Assembly: GCF_016518545.1 (NCBI RefSeq)
Contig: NZ_JACVTO010000007.1
Span: 1 to 64,000, forward strand
DNA length: 64,000 nt
Source: Pseudomonas sp. S30
GTDB taxonomy: Bacteria > Pseudomonadota > Gammaproteobacteria > Pseudomonadales > Pseudomonadaceae
Reading direction: 5' to 3'
Positions 1 through 10,857 of this stretch are shown one piece after another. Positions within the stretch are counted from its first letter, which is position 1. Each line of letters begins with the position of its first letter. The position numbers and the translations under genes were made by a program. The notes below the pieces were generated by a model. The model saw nothing but the letters and a program-made list of their open reading frames with translations. It was not told where the DNA came from and made no database searches.

Positions 1-99
1 CCCAAGAGAAAAAGTAGGTCGCTGTAAAAGCGAAAAGGTGAATCAGCGTCACCCCAATAAACGGATAAGCCCCCCACCCCAAATAAAACCCGCAAAAAA

Positions 100-130
100 C
101 GAAAAGCCCCACACAAGGCGGGGCTCTTCG
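100..130 (-). terminator. Rho-independent terminator of groESL
   Basis: A GC-rich hairpin with arms AGCCCC and GGGGCT (105-110 and 120-125) lies just past the groEL stop. Read on the minus strand it is followed by CTTTTCG, a short U-tract. The 1-99 stretch further left holds no gene that I can support. Confidence 0.7.
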
Positions 131-160
131 TTGAAGCGAGACAGCGAGGTAAGGCTGACC

Positions 161-1810
<1,650 letters not shown>

Positions 1811-1851
1811 TTAATCCTTCAAATTCTGTGGGGTAACGGGAAGTCGGGAAA

Positions 1852-2145
1852 TCAGCCTTCGACGACGGCCAGGATCTCGTTCTCGGCCATGACCAGCAGG
1901 TCTTCGCCATCGACTTTCACGGTGTTGCTGCCCGAGTACGGGCCGAAAACCACTTTGTCACCCACTTTCACGGCCAGCGCGCGCACTTCGCCGTTGTCCA
2001 GGACGCGACCGGTACCAACCGCGACGACTTCGCCACGGTTGGGTTTTTCAGCGGCCGAACCCGGCAGGACGATACCGCCAGCGGTTTTCGATTCTTCTTC
2101 GCTGCGACGGATGACGACGCGGTCATGCAGAGGACGAAGCTTCAT
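1852..2145 (-). CDS. groES: Co-chaperonin GroES (10 kDa)
   Basis: Heptameric lid of the GroEL chamber. The 97-residue protein starts [11 protein letters not shown] and contains the mobile loop ([20 protein letters not shown], about residues 16-35) that docks onto GroEL. The start ATG at 2145 has a strong TAGGAGAG Shine-Dalgarno sequence. It is the first gene of the groESL operon, and a heat-shock-like promoter lies about 145 bp upstream of its start (2291-2321). Confidence 0.98.
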   Translation of the reverse strand: MKLRPLHDRVVIRRSEEESKTAGGIVLPGSAAEKPNRGEVVAVGTGRVLDNGEVRALAVKVGDKVVFGPYSGSNTVKVDGEDLLVMAENEILAVVEG

Positions 2146-2278
2146 TGTCGATCTCTCCTAATGTGTGGTTTTCATCGGCCGGTTCGACACCGGCGGGTTG
2201 AGCAATCCGGCGTTGCCGGTGGGGGCCCGCACCAGGCGAACCCCGCGAGTCATGTCTGGTGTCGCCACCAGAAACCTT

Positions 2279-2306
2279 GCGGTGACCACATACATAAGGT
2301 CACCGC
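2279..2306. repeat. Perfect 9-bp inverted repeat over the groES promoter
   Basis: Arms GCGGTGACC (2279-2287) and GGTCACCGC (2298-2306) are perfectly complementary around a 10-bp AT-rich spacer. The spacer and right arm overlap the predicted -10 element, so this could be an operator or a 5' hairpin. It is not the CIRCE sequence of HrcA. Confidence 0.6.
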
Positions 2307-2321
2307 ATTCGATTACAAGGG
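2291..2321 (-). promoter_or_regulatory. Heat-shock (sigma32)-like promoter of groESL
   Basis: On the minus strand CCCTTGTAA (2313-2321) and CCTTATGTA (2291-2299) are separated by 13 bp. They resemble the sigma32 consensus CCCTTGAA-N13-15-CCCCATNTA. The same bases can be read as a weak sigma70 site, TTGTAA-N16-TATGTA. The match plus the known heat control of groESL make this the likely promoter. The start of transcription is inferred. Confidence 0.65.
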
Positions 2322-2369
2322 CAGGGTCACAAATTTTTTTCCGCGCCTGCACAGGACGGCGGACCGAAA

Positions 2370-2407
2370 ACGCGCGAGCCCGCGCTACCGAGGTGGCGCG
2401 GGCTCGC
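2370..2407 (-). terminator. Terminator downstream of fxsA
   Basis: A 12-bp perfect stem (GCGAGCCCGCGC, 2374-2385, with its complement 2396-2407) follows the fxsA stop at 2422. On the minus strand it is followed by GTTTTCGG. Confidence 0.65.
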
Positions 2408-2421
2408 ACGCAATCGACGAG

Positions 2422-2883
2422 TTACTGGTCGCGGCGCTCGTACTCGCCTTCGATCACGTTGGGACGGTGGCCGCCGTCACGCGGCTGACCGTGCAGCGGA
2501 TCATCCTGAAACGCACGCTGGCGCTGCGCCTGTGCCTCGGCGCGCTGACGCAGCTTGCGCGCGGCCAGGTGACGGGTGAAGGGCAACAGGCACAGCAGGC
2601 CCAGCACATCGCTGATGAAACCGGGGATCAGCAGCAGACCACCACCGACGGCCAGCATCATGCCCTGGAACATGTCTTCGGCCGGCAGTTCGCCGCGCTG
2701 CAGGCTTTCACGGGCACGCAGCGCCGTGGCCAGGCCCGCCACGCGCATCATCAGCAGGCCCAGTGCGGAGCCTGCGATGATCAGCAGCAGCGCCGGGAAG
2801 AAGCCGATGGCGGCGCTGACCTTGACGAAGACGAACAACTCCAGCACCGGAAAAATCAGGAACAACAGTAGAAAAGCACGCAT
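2422..2883 (-). CDS. fxsA: FxsA family inner-membrane protein
   Basis: Small membrane protein of 153 residues, like E. coli FxsA, whose overexpression relieves F-plasmid exclusion of phage T7. Its physiological role is not settled. Two hydrophobic segments near the N-terminus (about 3-22 and 27-50) are followed by a third at about 75-95 and a charged cytoplasmic tail (RRDQ end). ATG at 2883 is chosen because AGGA lies 7 bp upstream; an in-frame TTG one codon earlier is less likely. The position next to groESL is common in pseudomonads, and it has its own terminator. Confidence 0.85.
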   Translation of the reverse strand: MRAFLLLFLIFPVLELFVFVKVSAAIGFFPALLLIIAGSALGLLMMRVAGLATALRARESLQRGELPAEDMFQGMMLAVGGGLLLIPGFISDVLGLLCLLPFTRHLAARKLRQRAEAQAQRQRAFQDDPLHGQPRDGGHRPNVIEGEYERRDQ

Positions 2884-2949
2884 CAAGGATTCCTCGACGG
2901 AAGTGAACCTTCCAGTAAGACCATCAGATGGATGCGTGTGCTCCGGATT

Positions 2950-3681
2950 TCAACCCTGGGAGGTCTCGACGACCGGCCACTGCTCGGCGCGGGCCAGCAA
3001 AACCAAGGCCTCGCGAACTTGTGTCGGCGTATTGCAAGTCTGAGGAAATGCCAGCCAGTGGATCGAATGACCGATGCGCAGGTGCATTCCCTCGCGGTCG
3101 ATACCGACCAGTTCGGCCGGGGAATGGCCAGGCAGACCGCTGAGCGCCACGTAGTGGGCGATCGCGGCGGCGTGGTCGCTGTTCATGTGCTCGATCATGC
3201 CGGCCTCGCCAGCACCGGCGAACGGATTGGCCAAGGTGACCTGGTCCAGCCAGTGAATGGCGCCGAAGCCACCGATGTATCGGTGACGAACAGGCTCGAG
3301 CACCCAGAAGTCGAAATCGTGGGCACTGTGGTAGTCGCTGGCATCGGGGAAATAGCGGTAGTAACGCTGGGCGGCGGCGTCCACCTCAGCGGCATCGAGC
3401 ACCTTGCGCGCCTCGGCCATGAGCGTCAGGCGCCCGACGGCCTGAACGTCGTCGGCGTCGCGCTCACCGACCAGCAGCGAGCACTTGGGCTCTTTTTGGA
3501 GGTTATGGGTGTGCTGGGCGATGCGGCTGATCAACAGCAGCGGCCGCCCCTGAGCGTCGAGGCAGTAAGGCACCACCGAGCCGAAGGGAAAGCCGGGCAT
3601 GGATTTGGACAGGGTCGAGAGCACGCCGCGGTATTCCTTGAGCAGCAGCTCCCGGGCGGGACGAAGGGCATGAGTACTCAC
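2950..3681 (-). CDS. HugZ family (pyridoxamine-5'-phosphate-oxidase-like) protein with DUF2470
   Basis: A 243-residue protein with an N-terminal split-barrel FMN/heme-binding fold (about residues 10-150; VVPYCLDAQGRPLLLIS and LVGERDADD regions). The C-terminal DUF2470 domain (about 165-240) carries a conserved H-MNSDHAAA segment. Family members include HugZ, a heme-degrading enzyme of iron acquisition, and flavoproteins. Which ligand this one uses cannot be decided from sequence. The start is GTG at 3681 with AGGAG 7-8 bp upstream. It is a single gene between fxsA and a DUF481 gene, with no heme transporter adjacent. Confidence 0.8.
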   Translation of the reverse strand: MSTHALRPARELLLKEYRGVLSTLSKSMPGFPFGSVVPYCLDAQGRPLLLISRIAQHTHNLQKEPKCSLLVGERDADDVQAVGRLTLMAEARKVLDAAEVDAAAQRYYRYFPDASDYHSAHDFDFWVLEPVRHRYIGGFGAIHWLDQVTLANPFAGAGEAGMIEHMNSDHAAAIAHYVALSGLPGHSPAELVGIDREGMHLRIGHSIHWLAFPQTCNTPTQVREALVLLARAEQWPVVETSQG

Positions 3682-3784
3682 AGCGAGGCTCCTTGAGGAT
3701 CAGCCCCACGCTATAAGCCACAAGCGACAGGAAAAGCAAGTGCCGACAGGGACGGCGGTCCAGCGCCCCTGCCGGATCGGCACC

Positions 3785-4792
3785 TTACCAGGCCACGCCG
3801 AAGCCAGCGGTGTAGCGAGTCTTGTCCAGATCGCTGTCGCGGGTGCCGCGAATCAGGTCCTTCTCGGCCTTGAGGTTGAGCGAAGCCCAGTCGGTGACCT
3901 TGTAGCGCAGGCCCATTTCGGCGTCGAGCGAGTAGTCGGCGACCGAACCGATCGGCTTGCCCAGCTCGCCATTGGTGAAGAACTCGATCTTCTTGCCGAT
4001 CAGGTAGCGGTTGTAGTCCCACTTCACCGCGGCCGAGTAGAAATTGTCCGTGCCGCCGTCGCGGTATTCGTAGTCGGTACGGTTGATCAGCGCGCCCAGG
4101 GAGAACGCACCCAGTTCATCGTCCCAGAACTGGTAGCCAGGGCCGGTACCCACGGTACGCTGACGGGCGAGGTCTTCGACCATGTCGCGCTTGTACTCCA
4201 GACGCCCTTGCCAGAACCACTTCTCGGTGAGGAAACGGTCCAGGGCGTACTCGGCACGCCAGTTGTTGGTCGTGGTGACGTCGTCCTTGGTTTCGCGGTT
4301 GTACTCGCCCTCGGCATTGTGCCGCCAGCGGCCGTGGCGAGCGGTGGTCTTGAAGCCGATGTCGTAATCGTCGGTATCGTTTTCGGCGCGCTTGTAGTCC
4401 AGCGCCAGGTCGACATTGCCTTTCCACACCAGGTCTTCGACCACAGGTTTGGGCTTGAGGATCTGCTCGATGCTGGCCAGCTCGACCGTCTTGGGCGCTT
4501 CGCCGTTGGCCAGGATCACCTTGCCGGATTCGGCCGGTTTGAGCGACTTGGCTTTCTCGCCACTCTCGGCATCCTGGCGGACCAGCAGTTCCTGGTCGCT
4601 CTCGAGGGTCTTGACCTGCTTCCAGTCCAGGGCGATGTTGCCACCGTACGGCGTCTGCAGCAGCAATTTGCCGCCGTCGAACACCTTGATCTTGCCGCTG
4701 AGCTTGTCACCGTTCTTCATCCAGACGGTGTCGGCCAGCACAGGTGCGGACAGTGAGGCAGCAAGAAGGCACAGCAAGGTTTTAGGATACAT
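3785..4792 (-). CDS. DUF481 outer-membrane beta-barrel protein (YdiY-like)
   Basis: The predicted protein has 335 residues. A cleavable signal peptide (MYPKTLLCLLAASLSAPVLA) is followed by a short beta module (WMKNGDKLSGKI, about 20-60) and a C-terminal DUF481 barrel of alternating amphipathic strands ending in the aromatic-rich GFGVAW, typical of outer-membrane proteins. An upstream in-frame ATG at 4846 would add 18 residues before the signal peptide, so ATG at 4792 is preferred although its Shine-Dalgarno is weak. Function is unknown. It is a single gene divergent from atl. Confidence 0.8.
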   Translation of the reverse strand: MYPKTLLCLLAASLSAPVLADTVWMKNGDKLSGKIKVFDGGKLLLQTPYGGNIALDWKQVKTLESDQELLVRQDAESGEKAKSLKPAESGKVILANGEAPKTVELASIEQILKPKPVVEDLVWKGNVDLALDYKRAENDTDDYDIGFKTTARHGRWRHNAEGEYNRETKDDVTTTNNWRAEYALDRFLTEKWFWQGRLEYKRDMVEDLARQRTVGTGPGYQFWDDELGAFSLGALINRTDYEYRDGGTDNFYSAAVKWDYNRYLIGKKIEFFTNGELGKPIGSVADYSLDAEMGLRYKVTDWASLNLKAEKDLIRGTRDSDLDKTRYTAGFGVAW

Positions 4793-4943
4793 AGGCAAAT
4801 TTGCAGTCGATTGGGTGGAAACGTCGGGCATTATCCAGATACCCAAGCACGGAGCAAGGAAAGACTAGGTTTATGGCTACGAGTTCAATTCTCATTTCGC
4901 ACATCTTTCATGACAGATTCCGCTGCAGCCCAGGACTGACCTG

Positions 4944-5297
4944 ATGTCGGGTCAAACGATTCCGCACAGCGACAGCGCCGAAGCCCGACGAATGGCACTT
5001 TATGTGGCATTGAGCCAGGTGCCCACCGGCAAAGTGGTGAGCTATGGCCAACTGGCCCAAATGGCCGGCCTGGGACGCGCCGCACGCTGGGTCGGGCGTA
5101 CCCTGAGCCAGTTACCGAGCGATACCTCACTGCCCTGGCATCGAGTCCTGGGGGCGAACGGGCGCCTGAGTCTGGCGCCCTGCACCCCGTCTGGAGAAGA
5201 GCAGCGCGCCCGGCTGCGCGCCGAAGGCGTGAATATCGCCAACAATCGCGTGGATATGAAGCGCCATGGCTGGCGCCCAATGGAGCTCAGCGGTTAG
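4944..5297 (+). CDS. Alkyltransferase-like protein (ATL), DNA-lesion sensor
   Basis: A 117-residue MGMT-fold DNA-binding domain. The family motif PCHR, whose Cys accepts alkyl groups in O6-alkylguanine transferases, reads PWHR here (LPWHRVLG, about residues 70-77). The protein therefore cannot repair by alkyl transfer and belongs to the ATL group. ATL proteins bind O6-alkylguanine and flag it for nucleotide excision repair. The helix-turn-helix segment VVSYGQLAQMAGLGRAARWVG and the helix-capping residues are present. ATG at 4944 has AGGA 8 bp upstream. It lies 43 bp ahead of ampG and may be co-transcribed with it. Confidence 0.85.
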   Translation: MSGQTIPHSDSAEARRMALYVALSQVPTGKVVSYGQLAQMAGLGRAARWVGRTLSQLPSDTSLPWHRVLGANGRLSLAPCTPSGEEQRARLRAEGVNIANNRVDMKRHGWRPMELSG

Positions 5298-5340
5298 AGT
5301 GCGCGCTTTGTTTTCGCAAATTTGAGGCAGATGTTGGCCC

Positions 5341-6888
5341 ATGCCCCGTAAAACCTGGCGCGCTGCGCTCGCTGCCTACGCCAGCCCGTCAACGCTGGTG
5401 CTGTTGTTGCTCGGCTTCGCCGCCGGCCTGCCTTACATGCTGGTGTTCTCCACGCTCTCGGTCTGGTTGCGCGAAGCCGGGGTCGCACGCGAAACCATCG
5501 GTTATGCCAGCCTGATCGGCCTGGCCTACGCGTTCAAATGGGTGTGGTCGCCCCTGCTCGACCAATGGCGCCTGCCGCTGCTCGGTGGCATGGGTCGACG
5601 TCGCTCCTGGCTGTTGCTCTCGCAGATACTGGTGGTGCTCGGGCTCATCGGCATGGGCCTGTGCGATCCGCAGAAACATCTGTCGTGGCTCATCGCCCTG
5701 GCGGTGCTGGTGGCCTTCGCCTCCGCCACCCAGGACATCGCCGTCGACGCCTATCGCCTGGAAGTCGCCGACGACCAACGCCAGGCGGCGCTGGCAGCCA
5801 GCTACATGGCCGGCTACCGGGTCGCGGCGCTGCTGGCCACCGCCGGCGCACTGTTCTTCGCCGAGTGGTTCGGTTCCACCGGCTTCAGCTACCTGCACAA
5901 GGCCTGGACCGGCACCTACGTGCTGTTCGGCCTGCTCATGCTGCCGGCGCTGTTCACCACCCTGGTGATGCGCGAGCCGGCAGTCGCGCTGCGTACCCAG
6001 CTGTCGGCCGCTCGCTACGGCCTGATGCACCAGCTGATGTCGGTGTTCGTGCTGATCATCCTGCTGGTCTCGGTACCGGCCAGCTTCACCCAGATGTTCA
6101 ATACCGACTGGGCCAGCGTGGTGTTCGGCAATGCCACGATGCTCGACCTGCTGCTCGAAGATCGCGCCTTCCTGCGCCTGATCCTCTACGCCCTGCTGAC
6201 CTGGGCCTGCCTGTCGTCCATGGGCCGTCGCGGCCTGGCCCCGGTGCTCACACCGGTCAACGACTTCATCCTGCGCTACCGCTGGCAGGCCCTGCTGCTG
6301 CTGGGGCTGATCGCCACCTATCGGATGTCCGACACGGTGATGGGCGTGATGGCCAACGTCTTCTACATCGACATGGGCTTCACCAAGGACCAGATCGCCA
6401 GCGTCAGCAAGATCTTCGGGTTGATCATGACCCTGGTCGGCGCCGGCGTGGGCGGTCTGTTGATCGTGCGCTTCGGCATCCTGCCGATCCTGTTCATCGG
6501 CGGCGTGGCCTCCGCGGGCACCAACATCCTCTTCGTGATGCTGGCCGACATGGGGCCGAACCTGGAAATGCTGGTGGTGACCATCTCGCTGGACAACTTC
6601 AGCTCGGGCATGGCCACCTCGGCATTCGTGGCCTATCTGTCGAGCCTCACCAACCTGAAGTTCTCGGCCACCCAGTACGCGCTGCTGAGCTCGATCATGC
6701 TGCTGTTGCCGCGGTTGATCGGCGGTTACTCAGGGGTGATGGTGGAGAAGTTCGGCTACCACAACTTCTTCGTCATCACTGCCCTGCTGGGCGTGCCGAC
6801 CCTGGTTCTGATCGCCTTGCACTGGCGTCAGGAGGCCAGGCGTGGCAAACAGGATCCGGAGCAGAACCCACCCGCCCAGCAACCCTGA
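5341..6888 (+). CDS. ampG: AmpG muropeptide MFS permease
   Basis: Inner-membrane importer of anhydro-muropeptides for peptidoglycan recycling. Its flux also governs AmpR-type beta-lactamase induction in species that carry AmpC. The 515-residue protein has about 14 predicted membrane helices. The AmpG N-terminal pattern is present (LVLLLLGFAAGLPYMLVF, then WLREAG...IGYASLIGLAYAFKWVWSPLLD). The LDNFSSGMATSAFVAYLSSL segment near residue 418 is also characteristic. It ends in a hydrophilic Gln/Pro tail. It is convergent with mdfA, with only a hairpin between the two genes. Confidence 0.93.
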   Translation: MPRKTWRAALAAYASPSTLVLLLLGFAAGLPYMLVFSTLSVWLREAGVARETIGYASLIGLAYAFKWVWSPLLDQWRLPLLGGMGRRRSWLLLSQILVVLGLIGMGLCDPQKHLSWLIALAVLVAFASATQDIAVDAYRLEVADDQRQAALAASYMAGYRVAALLATAGALFFAEWFGSTGFSYLHKAWTGTYVLFGLLMLPALFTTLVMREPAVALRTQLSAARYGLMHQLMSVFVLIILLVSVPASFTQMFNTDWASVVFGNATMLDLLLEDRAFLRLILYALLTWACLSSMGRRGLAPVLTPVNDFILRYRWQALLLLGLIATYRMSDTVMGVMANVFYIDMGFTKDQIASVSKIFGLIMTLVGAGVGGLLIVRFGILPILFIGGVASAGTNILFVMLADMGPNLEMLVVTISLDNFSSGMATSAFVAYLSSLTNLKFSATQYALLSSIMLLLPRLIGGYSGVMVEKFGYHNFFVITALLGVPTLVLIALHWRQEARRGKQDPEQNPPAQQP

Positions 6889-6911
6889 GCGGGGTTCGCG
6901 ACCGCGCTCAG
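6885..6911. terminator. Stem-loop between convergent ampG and mdfA
   Basis: CTGAGCG (6885-6891) pairs with CGCTCAG (6905-6911), with extra G-C pairs inside. The ampG stop codon lies in the left arm. No clear T-run follows on either strand, so function as a bidirectional terminator is plausible only. Confidence 0.35.
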
Positions 6912-6933
6912 CCCAGACAGAGGTGCCGAGCCG

Positions 6934-8178
6934 TCACTGGGTGACGGCAACCGCCGAGCGTGGACCGCCGACGATCAGCCACAGCGGCCAGATGGCCAGC
7001 GCACCGGCGATGCCCGCCGCCACCGCAAAGTGCAGCAGGCTGGAGCCGGCACCCAGCATGGCCAGCAGTGCACCACCCAGCCCGAGCAGGGCGATGGTGA
7101 TCATGCCCAGCATGGCCGAGACCAGGCCCTTGCTCTGCTCGCTGGCGAACAGCGTCATGCGGTAGAGCACCGCGTTGGCGACGCCCAGCCCCAAGGCATA
7201 GAGCGACATGCCGGCCACCACGCTGATGACCGAAGGGTGCAGCCAGGTGGCCAGCACCAGCACTGCCAGGCCGGCCAGGTAGGGCCAGAGCGCGCCACGT
7301 ACCAGTGTCGCAAGCGCATAGCGATCGGCGATGCGATTGATGATCAGGTTACCCAGAATCAGCCCGCCGAACACCGGTAACTGCCACAGGGCATAGTCCA
7401 GCGTGCTCAGCCCCTCGTCGTGAATCAGCAGCACCGGGGACAGGCCGATCCAGCCGATCAGCGGCAACCCGACCAATCCCAGCGCCGCACTGCCGGCCAC
7501 GAACTGCCGGTTGCGCAGCAGTTGGCCGTACCCGGCCAGCAGAGGCAGCAGATGGATGGGCGTGAAGGCCAGCCGCGAACCGTCGCGGCGCTCCACCCCG
7601 AGCGTTTCCGGCATCAGCCGGTACAGCAGCCCCCAGCACAGCAGCGCCCCTGCCGCGAACGCCACGAACAGCCAGCGCCAATCGAGCCACTGCAGCATCA
7701 GGGTTCCCACCAGCGGGCCGAGCAGCGGCGACAGCAGCGCAATATTGGCCAGCAGGGCCATCATGCGCACGGCATCGGCTTCGCTGAACGCTTCGTTCAG
7801 TGCGGGATAGCTGACGGTCACCACGAAGCCCAGACCGATGCCCTGCAGCAGGCGCAGCAGGTTGAACACGCCAATGTCGTGGACCCAGAAGGTCGCCAGG
7901 CACGCGACACCGAAGACCACGCAGCCGCCCAGCAGCAGCGGGCGCCGTCCATAGCGATCGGCCAGCGGGCCGATCAGCCATTGCAGCAGCACCCCACCCA
8001 GCAAGTACAGGTTGAGCGCGTGGGGAATGAATTCGGGACTGGCTTGCAGGTCGTCGACCACCACCGGCATGGCGGGCATCACGGCGTCACTGGTCAGGTA
8101 GGTGAGCAATTCGAACAGCGCCAGCGTCAGGCCAAAGAGCAGCGCCCTGAGCGGCGTGATGTACAGCAGTGGTTTCAT
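6934..8178 (-). CDS. mdfA: MdfA/Cmr family multidrug MFS transporter
   Basis: Inner-membrane drug/proton antiporter of 414 residues with 12 predicted helices. The first helix (FGLTLALFELLTYLTSD) matches E. coli MdfA, including the membrane-embedded acidic residue (Glu 23 here, Glu 26 there). The loop motif GPLADRYGRRP lies near residue 70, and PLIGWIGLSPVLLIH and LFASEQSKGLVSAMLGM match later MdfA regions. In-frame ATGs at 8238 and 8232 would add about 20 residues. ATG at 8178 aligns with MdfA but lacks a clear Shine-Dalgarno, so the start is uncertain. Substrates cannot be read from sequence. Confidence 0.88.
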   Translation of the reverse strand: MKPLLYITPLRALLFGLTLALFELLTYLTSDAVMPAMPVVVDDLQASPEFIPHALNLYLLGGVLLQWLIGPLADRYGRRPLLLGGCVVFGVACLATFWVHDIGVFNLLRLLQGIGLGFVVTVSYPALNEAFSEADAVRMMALLANIALLSPLLGPLVGTLMLQWLDWRWLFVAFAAGALLCWGLLYRLMPETLGVERRDGSRLAFTPIHLLPLLAGYGQLLRNRQFVAGSAALGLVGLPLIGWIGLSPVLLIHDEGLSTLDYALWQLPVFGGLILGNLIINRIADRYALATLVRGALWPYLAGLAVLVLATWLHPSVISVVAGMSLYALGLGVANAVLYRMTLFASEQSKGLVSAMLGMITIALLGLGGALLAMLGAGSSLLHFAVAAGIAGALAIWPLWLIVGGPRSAVAVTQ

Positions 8179-8286
8179 GGAAGGATCGCGGGCAGGTAGA
8201 GGAAAGGTCAGGATATATGCCACAGGCGGCATGGACATCCTGTAAGGGAGTGTAAGCGGCTTCAGGCCTGTATGACCTGCGCACAG

Positions 8287-8337
8287 CCAGAGGCCGCGCC
8301 TGCACGACCTTGAACGTCATGCAGGCACGGCCTCTGG
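8287..8337. terminator. Long stem-loop between mdfA and mscS
   Basis: An 18-bp inverted repeat with one mismatch (8287-8304 against 8320-8337, arm CCAGAGGCCG...) lies just downstream of mscS and upstream of mdfA, both minus strand. No T-run follows, so it may end mscS transcription or protect its 3' end. Confidence 0.5.
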
Positions 8338-8368
8338 GGGTGTGGCGTCGTCAGCCGGGAACGCTGGA

Positions 8369-9211
8369 CTACTGCGCCGGCGTTTCCTGCACCAGGCGAA
8401 TGACCCGCTGCGGGAACGGAATGTCGATACCCTCGGCCTTGAGGCGATCACGGGCCTGCTCGTTGAGCATGAACATCATGTCCCAGTAGTCCGAGGTCTT
8501 GGTCCACAGACGCAGCGAGACGGTGATCGCACTGTCGCCCAGGTTCGACACCACCGCCTGCGGCGCCGGGTCGGGCAGTACACGTGGGTCTTGCGCCAGG
8601 GCCAGCAGCACGTTGCGCGCCTTCTGCAGGTCGGCGTCGTAATCCACGCCGACATCGAACACCACCTTGCGCGTCGGCTGGCGGTTGGTGTTGGTGATGA
8701 TGCCGTTGGACAGGCTGCCGTTGGGCAGGATCACCGTCTTGTTGTCACCGGTGCGCAGCACAGTGTGGAAGATCTGGATGCTGTCGACGGTGCCGCTGAC
8801 CCCTTGGGCCTCGATCCAGTCGCCCAGGCGAAACGGCCGGAACAGCAGGATCAGCACGCCCCCGGCGAAGTTCGCCAGGCTGCCCTGCAAGGCCAGGCCG
8901 ATCGCCAGTACCGCGCCACCCATGGCCGCGACGAACGAGGTGGTCTCGATGCCGATCATGGAGGCGACGCTGATCGCCAGCATGATCTTCAAGGCGATGT
9001 TGGCCAGGGTGCGGATGAAGCCCTGCAGGGCCGGATCGGCGACCCGCAGGCCCACCAGGCGGGCCAGGCGGTCGCTGATCTTGCTGGTGACCCACCAGCC
9101 GATGGCCAGGGTCAGCAGGGCCAGCAGCAGGCGGCTGCCATAGGCCATGATCAAGGGAATCCAGGTCTGCGACTGACGAACCAGGTGGTCGACTTCGGCA
9201 TTTAAATCCAT
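8369..9211 (-). CDS. mscS: Small-conductance mechanosensitive channel MscS
   Basis: Inner-membrane tension-gated channel that vents solutes during hypo-osmotic shock. The 280-residue size is close to the 286 of E. coli MscS. There are three N-terminal helices. The pore-lining TM3 has the Gly/Ala-rich pattern AAMGGAVLAIGLALQGSLAN (about residues 90-110), followed by the beta domain (GDWIEAQGVSGTV) and a cytoplasmic alpha/beta domain. ATG at 9211 is chosen because AGGAG lies 6 bp upstream; the ATG at 9217 would directly abut that site. It is a single gene. Confidence 0.93.
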   Translation of the reverse strand: MDLNAEVDHLVRQSQTWIPLIMAYGSRLLLALLTLAIGWWVTSKISDRLARLVGLRVADPALQGFIRTLANIALKIMLAISVASMIGIETTSFVAAMGGAVLAIGLALQGSLANFAGGVLILLFRPFRLGDWIEAQGVSGTVDSIQIFHTVLRTGDNKTVILPNGSLSNGIITNTNRQPTRKVVFDVGVDYDADLQKARNVLLALAQDPRVLPDPAPQAVVSNLGDSAITVSLRLWTKTSDYWDMMFMLNEQARDRLKAEGIDIPFPQRVIRLVQETPAQ

Positions 9212-9268
9212 GTACATCTCCTGAGTGCCGAACGGCAGATCGTGATTGAGGCAGGCCACCGCGGGTCA

Positions 9269-9302
9269 GGCGACCTGGAACCGATGGACCTTCCAGGTCG
9301 CC
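9269..9302. terminator. Stem-loop downstream of yajQ
   Basis: A perfect 12-bp inverted repeat (GGCGACCTGGAA, 9269-9280, and its complement 9291-9302) lies between the yajQ stop and the mscS start. No T-run is seen, so the terminator call is tentative. Confidence 0.45.
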
Positions 9303-9326
9303 ACCGGGTTCCTCGGAAAAGCCTGA

Positions 9327-9812
9327 TCAATCGCGGAAGTTGTTGTACTGCAGCGGCATGTCGAATTCCTTGGTACGCAGCAGGGCAATGGCCTCTTGCA
9401 GGTCATCGCGCTTCTTGCCGGTGATGCGCACCTGTTCGCCCTGAATGGCGGCCTGCACCTTGAGCTTGGCGTCCTTGACGGTGGCGACGATCTTCTTCGC
9501 CAGTTCCTTGTCGATGCCCTCGCGGAACTTGGCCTCCTGCTTCTTCTCCTTACCCGAGGCGTAGGGGTCCTGGGTTTCCAGGCACTTCACGTCGATCTTG
9601 CGCTTGACCAGCGCCAGGCGCAGGATCTCCAGCATGGCCTCGAGTTGGAACTCTTCCTCGGCGGTGAGCAGGACGGTCTGCTCCTTGTCCTTGAACTCGA
9701 AGGTGCCCTTGCCCTTGAGGTCGTAGCGGCGGTCCAGGTCCTTGATGGCGTTGTCGACCGCGTTCTGCACTTCGTGCTTGTCCAGTTCCGATACCACGTC
9801 GAACGACGGCAT
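9327..9812 (-). CDS. yajQ: YajQ family nucleotide-binding protein
   Basis: Cytosolic 161-residue protein of the UPF0234/YajQ family, with two ferredoxin-like halves. It starts with the family-typical [15 protein letters not shown] and contains [16 protein letters not shown] and the C-terminal [17 protein letters not shown]. Members in Xanthomonas, Stenotrophomonas and Pseudomonas bind cyclic di-GMP and act with LysR regulators; others bind RNA or tRNA. ATG at 9812 has GGAG about 7 bp upstream. It is divergent from panE, with 97 bp between. Confidence 0.93.
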   Translation of the reverse strand: MPSFDVVSELDKHEVQNAVDNAIKDLDRRYDLKGKGTFEFKDKEQTVLLTAEEEFQLEAMLEILRLALVKRKIDVKCLETQDPYASGKEKKQEAKFREGIDKELAKKIVATVKDAKLKVQAAIQGEQVRITGKKRDDLQEAIALLRTKEFDMPLQYNNFRD

Positions 9813-9867
9813 GGGTGTTCTCCATAAAAAGCGCGCTCGCTGCGAAGATGGAGCGCGTCGGGTTTGA

Positions 9868-10827
<960 letters not shown>

Positions 10828-10857
10828 CGCCGCCCATTCACCGACACGGATCTCGCC

